From Paracoccus sp. S1E-3 (GTDB lineage Bacteria; Pseudomonadota; Alphaproteobacteria; Rhodobacterales; Rhodobacteraceae): 64,000 bases of DNA. Below the pieces are notes generated by a model. It ran no database searches. It was not told the DNA's origin and saw only the letters and a list, made by a program, of their open reading frames with translations. Each line of letters starts with the position of its first letter. Position 1 is the first letter of the stretch. Where the stretch lies: positions 1 to 64,000 of the forward strand of contig NZ_JACEMU010000006.1 in assembly GCF_013868135.1 (NCBI RefSeq), written 5' to 3'. The position numbers were made by a program, and so were the translations under genes. This document shows, in pieces, positions 37,179-46,007 of the stretch.

Positions 37179-38483
37179 ATGCCAACGGAAATCCTGATGC
37201 CCGCGCTTTCTCCGACCATGGAGGAAGGCACGCTGGCCAAATGGCTGGTGAAGGAAGGCGATACCGTCAAATCGGGCGACATCATCGCCGAGATCGAGAC
37301 CGACAAGGCCACGATGGAATTCGAGGCCGTTGATGAAGGCGTGGTCGGGAAGATCCTGATCGCGGAAGGCGAACAGGGGGTGAAGGTGAACACCCCCATC
37401 GCGGTGCTGCTGGAGGATGGCGAAAGCGCCGACGATATCGGCAGCGCCCCCAAAGCCGCAGCCCCTGCCGCGGCGCCGGCTGCTGCGGCGCCCGCCGCCC
37501 CGGCGGCCGCTGCCGCGCCTGCCCCCGCCGCCGCCAAAAGCGCCGATGGCGGTCGCATCTTCGCCTCGCCGCTCGCGCGGCGGATCGCGGCGGAAAAGGG
37601 CGTGGATCTGGCCGCCGTCAAAGGCTCCGGCCCGCATGGCCGCATCGTGAAATCGGATGTGGACGGCGCCAAGCCCGGCGCTGCGGCGACGCCCGCTGCG
37701 ACGGCGGCTGCCGCTCCGGCGGCGGCTGCGCCGGCCAAGGCCGCAGCGCCTGCCGGCCCCTCGGCCGAGGTGATCCTCAAGATGTATGCCGACCGCGAGA
37801 CCGAGGAAGTGGCGCTCGACGGCATGCGCCGCACCATCGCGGCGCGCCTGTCCGAAGCCAAGTCGACCATCCCGCATTTCTACCTGCGCCGTTCGGCCAA
37901 GCTGGACGAACTGATGAAGTTCCGGGCCACGCTGAACAAGCAGCTGGAGGATCGCGGGGTGAAGCTGTCGGTCAACGACTTCATCATCAAGGCCTGCGCC
38001 CTTGCCTTGCAGGACGTGCCGGACGCGAACGCGGTCTGGGCCGGCGACCGGATCCTGAAGCTGAAGCCCTCGGATGTGGCGGTGGCCGTGGCGATCGATG
38101 GCGGGCTGTTCACCCCGGTCCTGCGCGACGCCCAGCAGAAGACGCTGTCGACGCTCTCGACCGAGATGAAGGATCTGGCCAACCGCGCCAAGACCAAGAA
38201 GCTGGCCCCGCATGAATATCAGGGCGGCAGCTTCGCCATCTCGAATCTCGGCATGTTCGGGATCGAGAATTTCGACGCCGTCATCAACCCGCCCCATGGC
38301 GCGATCCTCGCGGTGGGGGCGGGCATCCCGACCCCCGTCGTCGAAAATGGCGAGGTGGTCATCCGCAACGTCATGTCGATGACGCTGTCGGTGGATCACC
38401 GGGTCATCGATGGCGCACTCGGCGCGCAATTGCTGGAAAAGATCGTCAACCATCTGGAAAACCCGATGGGGATGCTGGCCTGA
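37179..38483 (+). CDS. pdhC: Pyruvate dehydrogenase E2, dihydrolipoamide acetyltransferase
   Basis: 434 aa. One lipoyl domain (1-80, Lys43), Ala/Pro linker, peripheral-subunit-binding domain (about 128-165, [18 protein letters not shown]), second linker, and the catalytic CAT domain ending with VDHRVIDG (His407, Asp411). It forms the core of the complex and transfers acetyl groups to CoA. Followed by a strong terminator; the E3 gene lpd, often next in related genomes, is not here, so E3 must come from elsewhere. Confidence 0.97.
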   Translation: MPTEILMPALSPTMEEGTLAKWLVKEGDTVKSGDIIAEIETDKATMEFEAVDEGVVGKILIAEGEQGVKVNTPIAVLLEDGESADDIGSAPKAAAPAAAPAAAAPAAPAAAAAPAPAAAKSADGGRIFASPLARRIAAEKGVDLAAVKGSGPHGRIVKSDVDGAKPGAAATPAATAAAAPAAAAPAKAAAPAGPSAEVILKMYADRETEEVALDGMRRTIAARLSEAKSTIPHFYLRRSAKLDELMKFRATLNKQLEDRGVKLSVNDFIIKACALALQDVPDANAVWAGDRILKLKPSDVAVAVAIDGGLFTPVLRDAQQKTLSTLSTEMKDLANRAKTKKLAPHEYQGGSFAISNLGMFGIENFDAVINPPHGAILAVGAGIPTPVVENGEVVIRNVMSMTLSVDHRVIDGALGAQLLEKIVNHLENPMGMLA

Positions 38484-38502
38484 GACCCGCCGCCCATGAC
38501 AG

Positions 38503-38530
38503 AAAAAAGGGGCCGCACGGCCCCTTTTTT
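38503..38530 (+). terminator. Rho-independent terminator after pdhC
   Basis: AAAAAAGGGGCCG-ca-CGGCCCCTTTTTT: 13-base-pair stem ending in a T6 run 18 bases past the pdhC stop. The symmetric A/T flanks make it work in both directions. Confidence 0.93.
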
Positions 38531-38547
38531 CATGCGCGATCCTTCCC

Positions 38548-38679
38548 CTTGCGTTGCGGCTGGACACCAACAGCGTGCAGCACGAGGCCTGCGCGTATTA
38601 TCGCAGACATGGCTGGGCCGAGATCGAACGCTTCAGCCCCGATCCCTACCCGGATCTGTTCTTCGAAAAGCGGCTTTAG
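38548..38679 (+). pseudogene. GNAT acetyltransferase remnant (C-terminal end only)
   Basis: Plus strand reads LRLDTNSVQHEACAYYRRHG, then WAEIERFSPDPYPDLFFEKRL and TAG. This is the typical last beta-alpha-beta part of a GNAT N-acetyltransferase (N-x-x-A-x-x-x-Y-x-x-x-G-F-like, ending FEKRL). There is no start codon and no N-terminal acetyl-CoA-binding half; the fragment begins immediately after the pdhC terminator. Best read as the leftover of a deleted gene. Confidence 0.65.
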
Positions 38680-38682
38680 GCG

Positions 38683-39051
38683 TCAGAAATGCGCTTTCGG
38701 CTCGTCCGGGCGGCCGGCGGCGATGGCCAGCAGGCCAGCAGTGAGGCAGAAGCCGATGGGAAACATGGTGAAAACGCTGAAGCCGAAGGCGTAATAGATC
38801 AACCCGCCCGCAATCAGCAACAGAATGCCACCCCACAAGGCGCGGGCCGGGGCCATCGCACCCCCGGCAATCGCAAGAAGCGGCGCGAGAAAACTGGCCG
38901 TGCGGATCAGTTCGGGGCGATCGACCGCGCCGAAGGTCTCGGCAAAGGCGGCGTGCTGGCTGGCAAGTTCGGTGTAACCATAGCTGAAAAACCCGATCAG
39001 CATGGCAAACAACCCGCCAATCACCCCCAGCATCAAGGCTGCTACGCGCAT
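38683..39051 (-). CDS. Small four-TM membrane protein, unknown function
   Basis: 122 aa with hydrophobic helices at about 3-25, 50-66, 68-86 and 90-110, and short charged loops. No family recognised. It ends three bases from the GNAT remnant's stop (convergent). Length and composition fit the many small membrane proteins of the family Rhodobacteraceae; function not inferable. Confidence 0.72.
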   Translation of the reverse strand: MRVAALMLGVIGGLFAMLIGFFSYGYTELASQHAAFAETFGAVDRPELIRTASFLAPLLAIAGGAMAPARALWGGILLLIAGGLIYYAFGFSVFTMFPIGFCLTAGLLAIAAGRPDEPKAHF

Positions 39052-39182
39052 GTCGTCTCCCTCGTCCGGTCTGACTTCCCATCATAAATGGACCGGCGCC
39101 AGCCCGCATTCAAGCCGCTCACCCACAGCCGGCTTCCGTTGACGCAATCCCCGGCGCGACCTTGCGCGGCTGGCCGCCGGGA

Positions 39183-40778
39183 TCAGACCATCATTTCCTT
39201 GGTCGCGGTCAGCTTCAGATCGGGCTGGTCGCGGGTCACGCGGTCGATGTCCCATTGCAGGCGCGTCAGATAGACCAGATCGCCGTCATGGTCCGTCGCC
39301 ATATGCTGCTTGTTGGTGTTGGCAAAGGCCTCGACCTTGTCCTTCGGTCCCGAGATCCAGCGCGCGCTGGTGAATTGCGAACCCTCGAAGCGGACCGGAA
39401 TGCCGTATTCCAGCTCGATCCGGCTGGCGAGCACCTCGAATTGCAGGGCACCGACCACGCCGACGATGAAGCCCGAGCCGATGGCCGGCTTGAAGACCTT
39501 CGCCGCGCCTTCCTCGGCGAATTGCATCAGCGCCTTTTCCAGATGCTTGGCCTTCATCGGGTCGGTGGCACGCACGGTTTGCAGAAGCTCGGGCGCGAAG
39601 GACGGGATACCGGTGAATTTCAGCGCCTCGCCCTCGGTCAGCGCATCGCCGATGCGCAACTGGCCGTGGTTCGGAATGCCGATGATGTCGCCCGCCCAGG
39701 CTTCCTCGGCCAGCTCACGGTCGGCGGCGAGGAACAGCACCGGGTTCGAGATCGCCATCGGCTTCTTCGACCGCACATGCAGCAGCTTCATGCCGCGTTC
39801 GAAATGCCCCGAGGCCAGCCGCACGAATGCCACCCGGTCGCGATGCTTGGGGTCCATATTCGCCTGAACCTTGAAGACAAAGCCAGTGACCGTCTGTTCT
39901 TCCGGGTCGATCTCGCGGTCAGCGGCGTTCTGCGGCTGCGGCTCGGGGCCATAATCGCCGATACCGTCCATCAACTCGCGGACGCCGAAGCTGTTGATGG
40001 CGCTGCCGAACCAGATCGGCGTCATATGACCTTCCAGAAACGCCTTCCGGTCAAAGGTAGGCAGCAATTCTCGCGCCATTTCAATTTCTTCACGCAACTT
40101 GTTCAGAAGCTCGGCGGGAATATGATCGGCAAGTTTCGGGTCGTCGATGCCCGAGATCTTCACCGTTTCCGCGACCTTGTTGCGATCGGCGCGGTCCATG
40201 ATCTCCAACCGGTCGTTGATCAGATCATACGCGCCGATGAAATCGCGCCCGACGCCGATGGGCCAGCTGGCCGGGGCCACGTCAATGGCCAGATTTTCTT
40301 GAATTTCATCAATGATTTCAAATGTATCACGACTTTCCCGGTCCATCTTGTTACAGAAGGTCAGGATCGGCAGGTCGCGCAGGCGGCAGACCTCGAACAG
40401 CTTGCGCGTCTGGCTTTCGACGCCCTTGGCGCCGTCGATGACCATGATCGCCGCATCCACCGCCGTCAGGGTTCGATAGGTGTCCTCGGAAAAGTCGCTA
40501 TGGCCGGGCGTATCGACAAGATTGAACCGGAAGTCCTTGTAGTCAAAAGACATTGCCGAAGCACTGACCGAAATTCCGCGGTCCTGCTCCATCTTCATGA
40601 AGTCGGACCGGGTTCGCCGCGCTTCGCCCTTGGCCCGCACCTGGCCTGCCATCTGGATCGCCCCGCCGAACAGCAGGAATTTTTCCGTCAGGGTCGTCTT
40701 GCCGGCATCAGGGTGGCTGATGATGGCGAAGGTGCGGCGGCGGGCGATTTCGGGCGGCATGGGCGCGCGGTTGGTCAT
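39183..40778 (-). CDS. prfC: Peptide chain release factor 3
   Basis: 531-aa translational GTPase that recycles RF1/RF2 from the ribosome after termination. G1 motif SHPDAGKTTL (21-30), switch region RGISVSASAM, G3 DTPGHSDF, G4 CNKMDRE, then domains II and III ending in KEMMV. Length is typical for RF3. Start at MTNRAPMPPE with GGAAAGGAAG upstream; a longer open frame exists but is not family-like. Confidence 0.96.
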   Translation of the reverse strand: MTNRAPMPPEIARRRTFAIISHPDAGKTTLTEKFLLFGGAIQMAGQVRAKGEARRTRSDFMKMEQDRGISVSASAMSFDYKDFRFNLVDTPGHSDFSEDTYRTLTAVDAAIMVIDGAKGVESQTRKLFEVCRLRDLPILTFCNKMDRESRDTFEIIDEIQENLAIDVAPASWPIGVGRDFIGAYDLINDRLEIMDRADRNKVAETVKISGIDDPKLADHIPAELLNKLREEIEMARELLPTFDRKAFLEGHMTPIWFGSAINSFGVRELMDGIGDYGPEPQPQNAADREIDPEEQTVTGFVFKVQANMDPKHRDRVAFVRLASGHFERGMKLLHVRSKKPMAISNPVLFLAADRELAEEAWAGDIIGIPNHGQLRIGDALTEGEALKFTGIPSFAPELLQTVRATDPMKAKHLEKALMQFAEEGAAKVFKPAIGSGFIVGVVGALQFEVLASRIELEYGIPVRFEGSQFTSARWISGPKDKVEAFANTNKQHMATDHDGDLVYLTRLQWDIDRVTRDQPDLKLTATKEMMV

Positions 40779-41061
40779 GGAACTTCCTTTCCTGCCCGCG
40801 CCGTCTAGCGCGCCTGCGTCCTGCCCGCAAAGGGAAAAGCCCCCGTCCGGCGCGCGTCGCGCTCGACGAAATGAGACAGCCGGCTGGGCGCAACCACAGG
40901 CTGAGGACGGCACATCGCGCGGCCTAAAATGGACCAATCGGTTTTGACGGGTGCTGAAAAACAAGGATTTTTCCGAATATCGGGGAACGGTTTGGCGGCT
41001 GACCGGTTGACTCGGCAAAGTGAACACCGCATCCTCTTTCCCATTCGCACGAGGTTAACAG
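40779..41061. other. Divergent intergenic region between prfC and ihfA
   Basis: 283 bases. TTGACT at 41007-41012 is a possible -35 for ihfA, but the -10 region is not clear. A plsX-fabH pair, which I would expect upstream of ihfA in this family, is absent. Confidence 0.35.
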
Positions 41062-41364
41062 ATGAGCGAAACGACCCTGACGCGCATGGATCTGGCCGAG
41101 GCTGTCTTCCGCGAAGTCGGACTGTCCCGGCACGAATCAGGCCAGCTTGTCGAGAGCGTTCTGACCCATATCTCGGACGCGCTGGTTCGGGGCGAGCAGG
41201 TCAAGATTTCATCTTTCGGCACCTTCTCGGTGCGCGACAAGAATGAACGGATCGGCCGCAACCCCAAGACCGGCGAGGAAGTCCCGATCACGCCCCGCCG
41301 CGTGCTGAGCTTTCGGCCATCGCATCTGATGAAGGACCGCGTGGCGGCCGGCAACAAAGCCTGA
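41062..41364 (+). CDS. ihfA: Integration host factor alpha subunit
   Basis: 100-aa HU/IHF-fold DNA-bending protein. Family signature [20 protein letters not shown] with the intercalating Pro and preceding [13 protein letters not shown] is intact. Extended N-terminus [16 protein letters not shown] is typical of IHF alpha. With IhfB (not in the window) it bends DNA in replication, transcription and recombination. One base separates its stop from merR. Confidence 0.95.
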   Translation: MSETTLTRMDLAEAVFREVGLSRHESGQLVESVLTHISDALVRGEQVKISSFGTFSVRDKNERIGRNPKTGEEVPITPRRVLSFRPSHLMKDRVAAGNKA

Positions 41365-41365
41365 C

Positions 41366-41977
41366 ATGAAGAAGGCCGTCGACGCATTCCGCTCCATCGG
41401 CGAGGTTTCGCAACTGGTCGGGGTCGCGCCGCATGTGCTGCGCTATTGGGAAGCGCAATTCCCGCTGTTCTCGCCGGTCAAGCGTCGCGACGGCCGGCGT
41501 TACTACCGCCCCGAGGACGTGAAACTGGCAGCCGGTCTGTGCGAGCTGCTCCGCGAGGATGGCGTGTCCATCCGGGGCGCGAAGAAGCTGATGGCGGCGG
41601 ATCGTGGCGCAGACCTGCGCGCGCGGGGGGCCGCGCGGCTGCCGGCGCCGTTCGGCGACGAAGCGGCGGAGGATAAGGCCGAGGCCACGCCCGCGCCGAC
41701 ACCCGCAACCGCAAGCGCCAACCCAGAACCGGTCCCCGCGCGCCGCCGCAAGGCCGCGGCGGATCGCGGCACCTTGCCGCTGTTTGCTCATCTCGAATCA
41801 TCGGAGCATTCGGGGCCGGTTGCCGCCAGCCCGACCCGGCCCACGGCCAATTGGCTGATTCGTCTGCAAAACCTGCGCGACGCCCTGCCCGATCTGCCCG
41901 CTGACGACGCCACGACCGCCGCGGCCGCAACCCTGCTCGCCCGTCTGCGCGCGGGCCGGCAGGCGATTTCCGCCTGA
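41366..41977 (+). CDS. MerR-family transcriptional regulator
   Basis: 203 aa. N-terminal winged helix (about 8-75): FRSIGEVSQLVGVAPHVLRY, then WEAQFPLFSPVKR and the wing RRYYRPEDV. The middle is a low-complexity Ala/Pro/Glu linker (95-140), and the C-terminus is a short helical domain (NWLIRLQNLRDALPDLPADD) with no metal-binding cysteines, so this is not a metal sensor. The ihfA-merR pair is conserved in alphaproteobacteria; the ligand and targets are unknown. Confidence 0.9.
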   Translation: MKKAVDAFRSIGEVSQLVGVAPHVLRYWEAQFPLFSPVKRRDGRRYYRPEDVKLAAGLCELLREDGVSIRGAKKLMAADRGADLRARGAARLPAPFGDEAAEDKAEATPAPTPATASANPEPVPARRRKAAADRGTLPLFAHLESSEHSGPVAASPTRPTANWLIRLQNLRDALPDLPADDATTAAAATLLARLRAGRQAISA

Positions 41978-42050
41978 GCCGGCGCGGAGCGTTATTTTTC
42001 TTGCCGAGGCCCTTGTGTCCCCCCTGCGCTTCGCCCTATACGGCTCTCGT

Positions 42051-42128
42051 CGGGCCGTGGCGCAGCCTGGTTAGCGCGTCCGTCTGGGGGGCGGAAGGCC
42101 GAGAGTTCGAATCTCTCCGGCCCGACCA
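42051..42128 (+). tRNA. tRNA-Pro (anticodon GGG)
   Basis: 78-nt cloverleaf: perfectly paired acceptor arms CGGGCCG/CGGCCCG, D arm GCGC/GCGC, anticodon stem TCCGT/GCGGA with loop CTGGGGG (GGG at 42086-42088), T arm GAGAG/CTCTC with TTCGAAT. Discriminator A and CCA are encoded. Confidence 0.96.
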
Positions 42129-42135
42129 TAACCGA

Positions 42136-42163
42136 AACACCCACTCCATCCGGGGTGGGTGTT
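42136..42163 (+). terminator. Hairpin after tRNA-Pro
   Basis: AACACCCAC and GTGGGTGTT, nine base pairs with a 10-base loop, start eight bases past the tRNA. Only a weak T tail follows, so it is a 3'-processing or terminator-like stem rather than a strong terminator. Confidence 0.6.
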
Positions 42164-42182
42164 CGTGTATCCGGGGGTCTGA

Positions 42183-43262
42183 ATGAGCGGTGTCCTTCCT
42201 GACAGCGAGCTGCGCCAGCTGATCGATGCCGGTGCGATTTCAGCCGCTTTGCCGATCACGGATGCGCAGATTCAGCCGGCCAGTCTGGACCTGCGGCTTG
42301 GCAGCCAGGCCTGGCGGCTGCGGGCGTCTTTCCTGCCCGGCAAGGGGCACCGGATCGAGGATCGGCTGCCCGATTTCGAAATGCACCGCATGGACCTCAG
42401 CACCGGCGCGGTGCTGGAAAAGGGCTGCGTCTATCTGGTCCCGCTGATGGAACGGCTGGCTTTGCCCGCCGGGATCACGGCGGTTGCCAATGCGAAATCC
42501 TCGACCGGGCGGCTGGACCTGCTGACGCGCCTGATTACCGATGACGGGACCGAGTTCGACCGCCTGCCCGACGGCTATGACGGCCCGCTTTACGCCGAGA
42601 TCTGCCCGCGCAGCTTTTCCGTTCTGGTGCGACCGGGAATGCGGCTGAACCAGCTGCGGCTGCGGCGGGGTCAGGCAATGCTGGACGACGCGGCGCTGCG
42701 CGCGCTGCATGCCGAAACGCCGCTGGTGGGGGGGGCGGCCTTGATCGACCAAGGGCTGGGCTTTTCCGTCGATCTGCGCCCCGAGAGCGGCGATCTGGTC
42801 GGCTATCGCGCCAAGCCGCATAGCGGGGTGATCGACCTCGACCGCATCGGCGCTTACGACCCGCGCGAGTTCTGGGACACGCTGCACAGCCGGGATGGCC
42901 GGCTGATTCTGGACCCGGGCGCTTTCTATATCCTGGTCAGCCGCGAATCGGTCGCGATCCCGCCCGACTTCGCTGCCGAGATGGCGCCCTACCTCGCCAT
43001 GGTGGGCGAGTTCCGCGTCCATTACGCAGGCTTCTTCGATCCCGGATTCGGCATCGGCCCGGTTGGCAGCGGCGCGCGCGGCGTGCTGGAGGTGCGCTGC
43101 CACGAGGCCCCCTTCGCGCTGGAACATGGGCAGGTGGTGGGCCGTCTGGTCTATGAACGGATGTGCGCGCGGCCCGACCGGCTTTATGGGCAGGACATCG
43201 CGTCGAACTATCAGGGACAGGGGCTGAAGCTGGCCAAGCAGTTCAGCGCAGTTTCCGGGTGA
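42183..43262 (+). CDS. dcd: 2'-deoxycytidine 5'-triphosphate deaminase, long form
   Basis: 359 aa, about twice the length of standard Dcd. Two tandem dUTPase-like folds can be seen: the first (1-180) has IQPASLDLRLG, NAKSSTGRLDLLTR and YAEICPRSFSVLVRPGMRLNQ-like motifs; the second (190-359) ends with GARGVLEVRCHEAPFAL and YGQDIASNYQGQ. It converts dCTP to dUTP to supply dTMP synthesis. The long form is common in alphaproteobacteria. Starts 55 bases after the tRNA and overlaps the convergent 77-aa gene by 20 bases. Confidence 0.9.
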   Translation: MSGVLPDSELRQLIDAGAISAALPITDAQIQPASLDLRLGSQAWRLRASFLPGKGHRIEDRLPDFEMHRMDLSTGAVLEKGCVYLVPLMERLALPAGITAVANAKSSTGRLDLLTRLITDDGTEFDRLPDGYDGPLYAEICPRSFSVLVRPGMRLNQLRLRRGQAMLDDAALRALHAETPLVGGAALIDQGLGFSVDLRPESGDLVGYRAKPHSGVIDLDRIGAYDPREFWDTLHSRDGRLILDPGAFYILVSRESVAIPPDFAAEMAPYLAMVGEFRVHYAGFFDPGFGIGPVGSGARGVLEVRCHEAPFALEHGQVVGRLVYERMCARPDRLYGQDIASNYQGQGLKLAKQFSAVSG

Positions 43263-43476
43263 TGCGGGCGGCCTGACGGGCGCGCTTGACCGCCTCGCGG
43301 GCGCTGCGCTGGGTGCGGGCGGCGGCGGCCTGTTCCTCAGCCGTCATTTTCGCGGGGTCCTTGCCGCGCGTCGCCAGCATGTCGATGCCCTTCTTGATCC
43401 CGAAGGCCATCGCCAGCCGGGTGACATTGCGCACCACTTCGCGCGCGAAGATGTTGATGAACTGGTTGCCGGCCAT
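43243..43476 (-). CDS. Small basic protein, unknown function
   Basis: 77 aa, highly basic and helical: FINIFAREVVRNVTRLAMAF, then an Ala/Gln/Arg-rich C-terminal helix (QRSAREAVKRARQAARITRK). No family recognised. Its ATG overlaps the scpB stop in ATGA form, so it is the last member of the argS...scpB operon. A nucleic-acid or membrane-surface role would fit its charge, but this is a guess. Confidence 0.75.
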   Translation of the reverse strand: MAGNQFINIFAREVVRNVTRLAMAFGIKKGIDMLATRGKDPAKMTAEEQAAAARTQRSAREAVKRARQAARITRKLR

Positions 43477-44129
43477 CAGTCTTCCTCCTCGCCGAACAGA
43501 TCGCCCGGACGGCTTTCATCGGCAATATCGTCATCATCGGCGTCGCGGACAATAGGCACCGACAATTCTCCCGGCGGCCGGCTGTCCAGCAGCCCCGCCG
43601 CGCGCAATTCCGCCAGTCCCGGCAGGTCTCGGGCGGTTTCCAGACCGAAATGGTCCAGAAACGTGTCGGTCACCACGAAGGTCACCGGCCGGCCGGGCGT
43701 CATCCGCCGTCGGCCGATGCGTACCCAGGAAAGCTCGATCAGCTGGTCCAGCGTCCCGCGCGAGGTGGCGACACCGCGGATTTCCTCGATCTCGGCGCGC
43801 GTCACCGGCTGGTGATAGGCGATGATGGCCAGTGTCTCGGTGGCGGCGCGCGACAGGCGGCGTGTTTCCAGCGTTTCGGTCTGCATCAGGAAGGACAGGT
43901 CGGGCGCGGTGCGGAAGGCGAAGGCCTCACCCACACGGGCCAGCTCGATCCCGCGGCCTTCATAGCGGCGGCGCAGGCGGGCGACCGCCTCGGCCGGGTC
44001 GGCCCCCTGCGGCAGGCGGTCGGCCAGATCGCGCAGGCTGACCGGCTGGGCCGAGGCGAACAGCATCGCCTCGACCATCCGCTCCTGTTCCTCCAGGGGC
44101 GGGGGCGGGAATTCCAGATCGTCGCTCAT
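43476..44129 (-). CDS. scpB: SMC-ScpAB condensin subunit ScpB
   Basis: 217 aa, two winged-helix domains: MVEAMLFASAQPVSLRDLAD, then ETLAIIAYHQPVTRAEIEEI and RGVATSRGTLDQLIEL, standard for ScpB. The C-terminus is acidic (DADDDDIADESRPGD). ScpB dimerises and wraps the ScpA helix to regulate the SMC ATPase in chromosome segregation. Start overlaps scpA's stop by ATGA. Confidence 0.94.
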   Translation of the reverse strand: MSDDLEFPPPPLEEQERMVEAMLFASAQPVSLRDLADRLPQGADPAEAVARLRRRYEGRGIELARVGEAFAFRTAPDLSFLMQTETLETRRLSRAATETLAIIAYHQPVTRAEIEEIRGVATSRGTLDQLIELSWVRIGRRRMTPGRPVTFVVTDTFLDHFGLETARDLPGLAELRAAGLLDSRPPGELSVPIVRDADDDDIADESRPGDLFGEEED

Positions 44130-44962
44130 TCTGTATCCGGTTTGCGGCGCAGGGTGATGGGGGCGAAGGTATCGGCCTGACGGATCTCCAATCGGCCCTG
44201 CCGAGCCAGTTCCAGGCTGGCGGCAAAGGTCGCGGCGGTGGCGGATCGGCCGCGCGCCTCGCCCGCCCAGCCATCCGGCAGGAAGGTCGAGAGCGAGGTC
44301 CACTCGCCCGCGAAACCGATAAGATGGCGCAGCCGTTCCAGCGCCTGTTCCATGGTGAAGACATCCTTGCGGTCGAAGGCATAGGGGCGAAACTCGTCGC
44401 GGGTCTTGATCCGGGCATAGGCGCGCATCAGATCGATCAGCCCGACCTCGTAAGTCACGTTGCGGCGGCGGGCGATCTGTTCGGGTGCGCCGCGCACGAA
44501 TCGCGTCTGGCCCAGCCGGTCACGCCCCATCAGCCGCGCCGAAGCATCGCGCATCGCGTTCAGCCGTTCCAGCTGGAAGGCCAGATGGGCGGCCAGATCC
44601 TCGGCCGAGGGGCCTTCCTCCTCGGGGTCGGGGGGCAGCAGCAGGCGTGATTTCAGGAAGGCCAGCCAGGCCGCCATCACCAGGTAATCGGCGGCGAGTT
44701 CGATCCTGAGCGCGCGCGCCTGTTCCACGAAGGCCAGATATTGCTCGGCCAGTTGCAGGATCGAGACCTGCATCAGGTCGACCTTCTGCACCCGCGCCAG
44801 CGCCAGCAACAGGTCCAGCGGCCCCTCGTAACCGTCGACGTCGACGATCAGCGCCTCATCCGCGCGGCGCTGTTCGACGGATTGGGCATCGACCGTGCGG
44901 GCGATGTCCAGCGGCAACTGTTCCGGGCGCCGGAGGCGCAGGGGGGTGACGTTATCGGGCAA
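44126..44962 (-). CDS. scpA: SMC-ScpAB kleisin subunit ScpA, non-ATG start
   Basis: About 278 aa. Kleisin core VDGYEGPLDLLLALARVQKVD, AADYLVMAAWLAFLKSRLLL and C-terminal winged helix. There is no ATG upstream of the core. TTG at 44962 has GAGG five bases upstream and is my choice; TTG at 45013 (two bases after nagZ) and TTG at 44917 are alternatives. ScpA bridges the SMC heads. Gap to nagZ is 52 bases with this start. Confidence 0.88.
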   Translation of the reverse strand: MPDNVTPLRLRRPEQLPLDIARTVDAQSVEQRRADEALIVDVDGYEGPLDLLLALARVQKVDLMQVSILQLAEQYLAFVEQARALRIELAADYLVMAAWLAFLKSRLLLPPDPEEEGPSAEDLAAHLAFQLERLNAMRDASARLMGRDRLGQTRFVRGAPEQIARRRNVTYEVGLIDLMRAYARIKTRDEFRPYAFDRKDVFTMEQALERLRHLIGFAGEWTSLSTFLPDGWAGEARGRSATAATFAASLELARQGRLEIRQADTFAPITLRRKPDTE

Positions 44963-45014
44963 GCGGACCTCGTGAAGCTTCAGGCGCAGAGAATCCGCGC
45001 CTGTGACGCCCAAG

Positions 45015-46007
45015 TCAAGCTTGCGCCCACGCGACCTGCCCGCCAAGCGCACGATAGCGTGCCAGCAACTCGGCCGCCGGGACCGTGTCCGGAGGGCGCC
45101 GAAAGCCAAGCGCGCGGTCGGCGCGGCGGCGCGCATCGGCGGTCATGGCGCCGGCATTGGCCACGACCTCCTCCATCTCGGACATATGGCCGTGGCAATG
45201 CAGGATCAGATCGATCCCCGCCGCGATCGAGGCCGCGCTGCGTTCGCCGATGCTGCCCTGCAAGCCGTTCATGGAAATATCGTCGGTCATCAGCAGCCCG
45301 TCAAAGCCGATCTCATCGCGGATGACCCCGATCATCCGGGCCGAGGCGGTGGCCGGAGCCTGATCCAGATCGGCAAAACGGATATGCGCGCTCATCCCCA
45401 TGGGCAGGTCGTTCAGCGCCCGGAAGGCGGCGAAATCGGTCTGCGACAGTTCTGCATGGGGGGTTGTCACGACCGGGGTTTCGTGGTGGCTGTCGGTGAC
45501 GGCCCGGCCATGGCCGGGCATGTGCTTCATGATCGGCACCACCCCGGCGTCCAGCAGCCCCTCGGCCACGGCGCGGCCGCGCGCGGCGATATCGTCCACA
45601 TTGCGGCCAAGGCAGCGGTTCTGCAGGAAGGGATGGGTGGCGTCCGAGGCAATATCCAGCGTCGGCGCGCAATTGCTGTCGAGGCCTACGGCGCGCAGCT
45701 CCTGCCCGATCAGGCGATAACGCAGGCGCATGGCCTCGGCCCCGCGTTCGGCATCTTCCAGCGGCGGTTGCCATTCGGCCCAATGGGGGGCGCGCATCCG
45801 CTGAACCCGGCCGCCTTCCTGATCGATGGTGATGATCGCGTCGCGCCCGACCGCCTCGCGCAGGTCGCCGGTCAGACGGCGCAGCTGCTCGGGGCTTTCG
45901 ACGTTGCGGGCAAACAGGATGAAGCCCCAAGGGTCGGCCGCGCGGAAGAAATCCCGCTCGGCCTTCGTCAGTTCCGGGCCCAGAAGACCGAAGATTGCAG
46001 CCGTCAT
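45015..46007 (-). CDS. nagZ: Beta-N-acetylhexosaminidase (peptidoglycan recycling)
   Basis: 330-aa GH3 enzyme. Signatures: ITIDQEGGRVQR, KHMPGHGRAVTDSHHE (161-176, the flexible His loop), and the nucleophile Asp in FDGLLMTDDISM. NagZ removes GlcNAc from 1,6-anhydro-muropeptides in the cytosol. Start at MTAAIFGLLG overlaps the SPOR gene's stop by ATGA. Confidence 0.94.
   Translation of the reverse strand: MTAAIFGLLGPELTKAERDFFRAADPWGFILFARNVESPEQLRRLTGDLREAVGRDAIITIDQEGGRVQRMRAPHWAEWQPPLEDAERGAEAMRLRYRLIGQELRAVGLDSNCAPTLDIASDATHPFLQNRCLGRNVDDIAARGRAVAEGLLDAGVVPIMKHMPGHGRAVTDSHHETPVVTTPHAELSQTDFAAFRALNDLPMGMSAHIRFADLDQAPATASARMIGVIRDEIGFDGLLMTDDISMNGLQGSIGERSAASIAAGIDLILHCHGHMSEMEEVVANAGAMTADARRRADRALGFRRPPDTVPAAELLARYRALGGQVAWAQA

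Noticed and set aside
35739-38570. 943-codon minus-strand open frame opposite pdhB/pdhC
   Set aside because: Gly/Arg/His-rich shadow of the Ala/Pro linkers; no motif.
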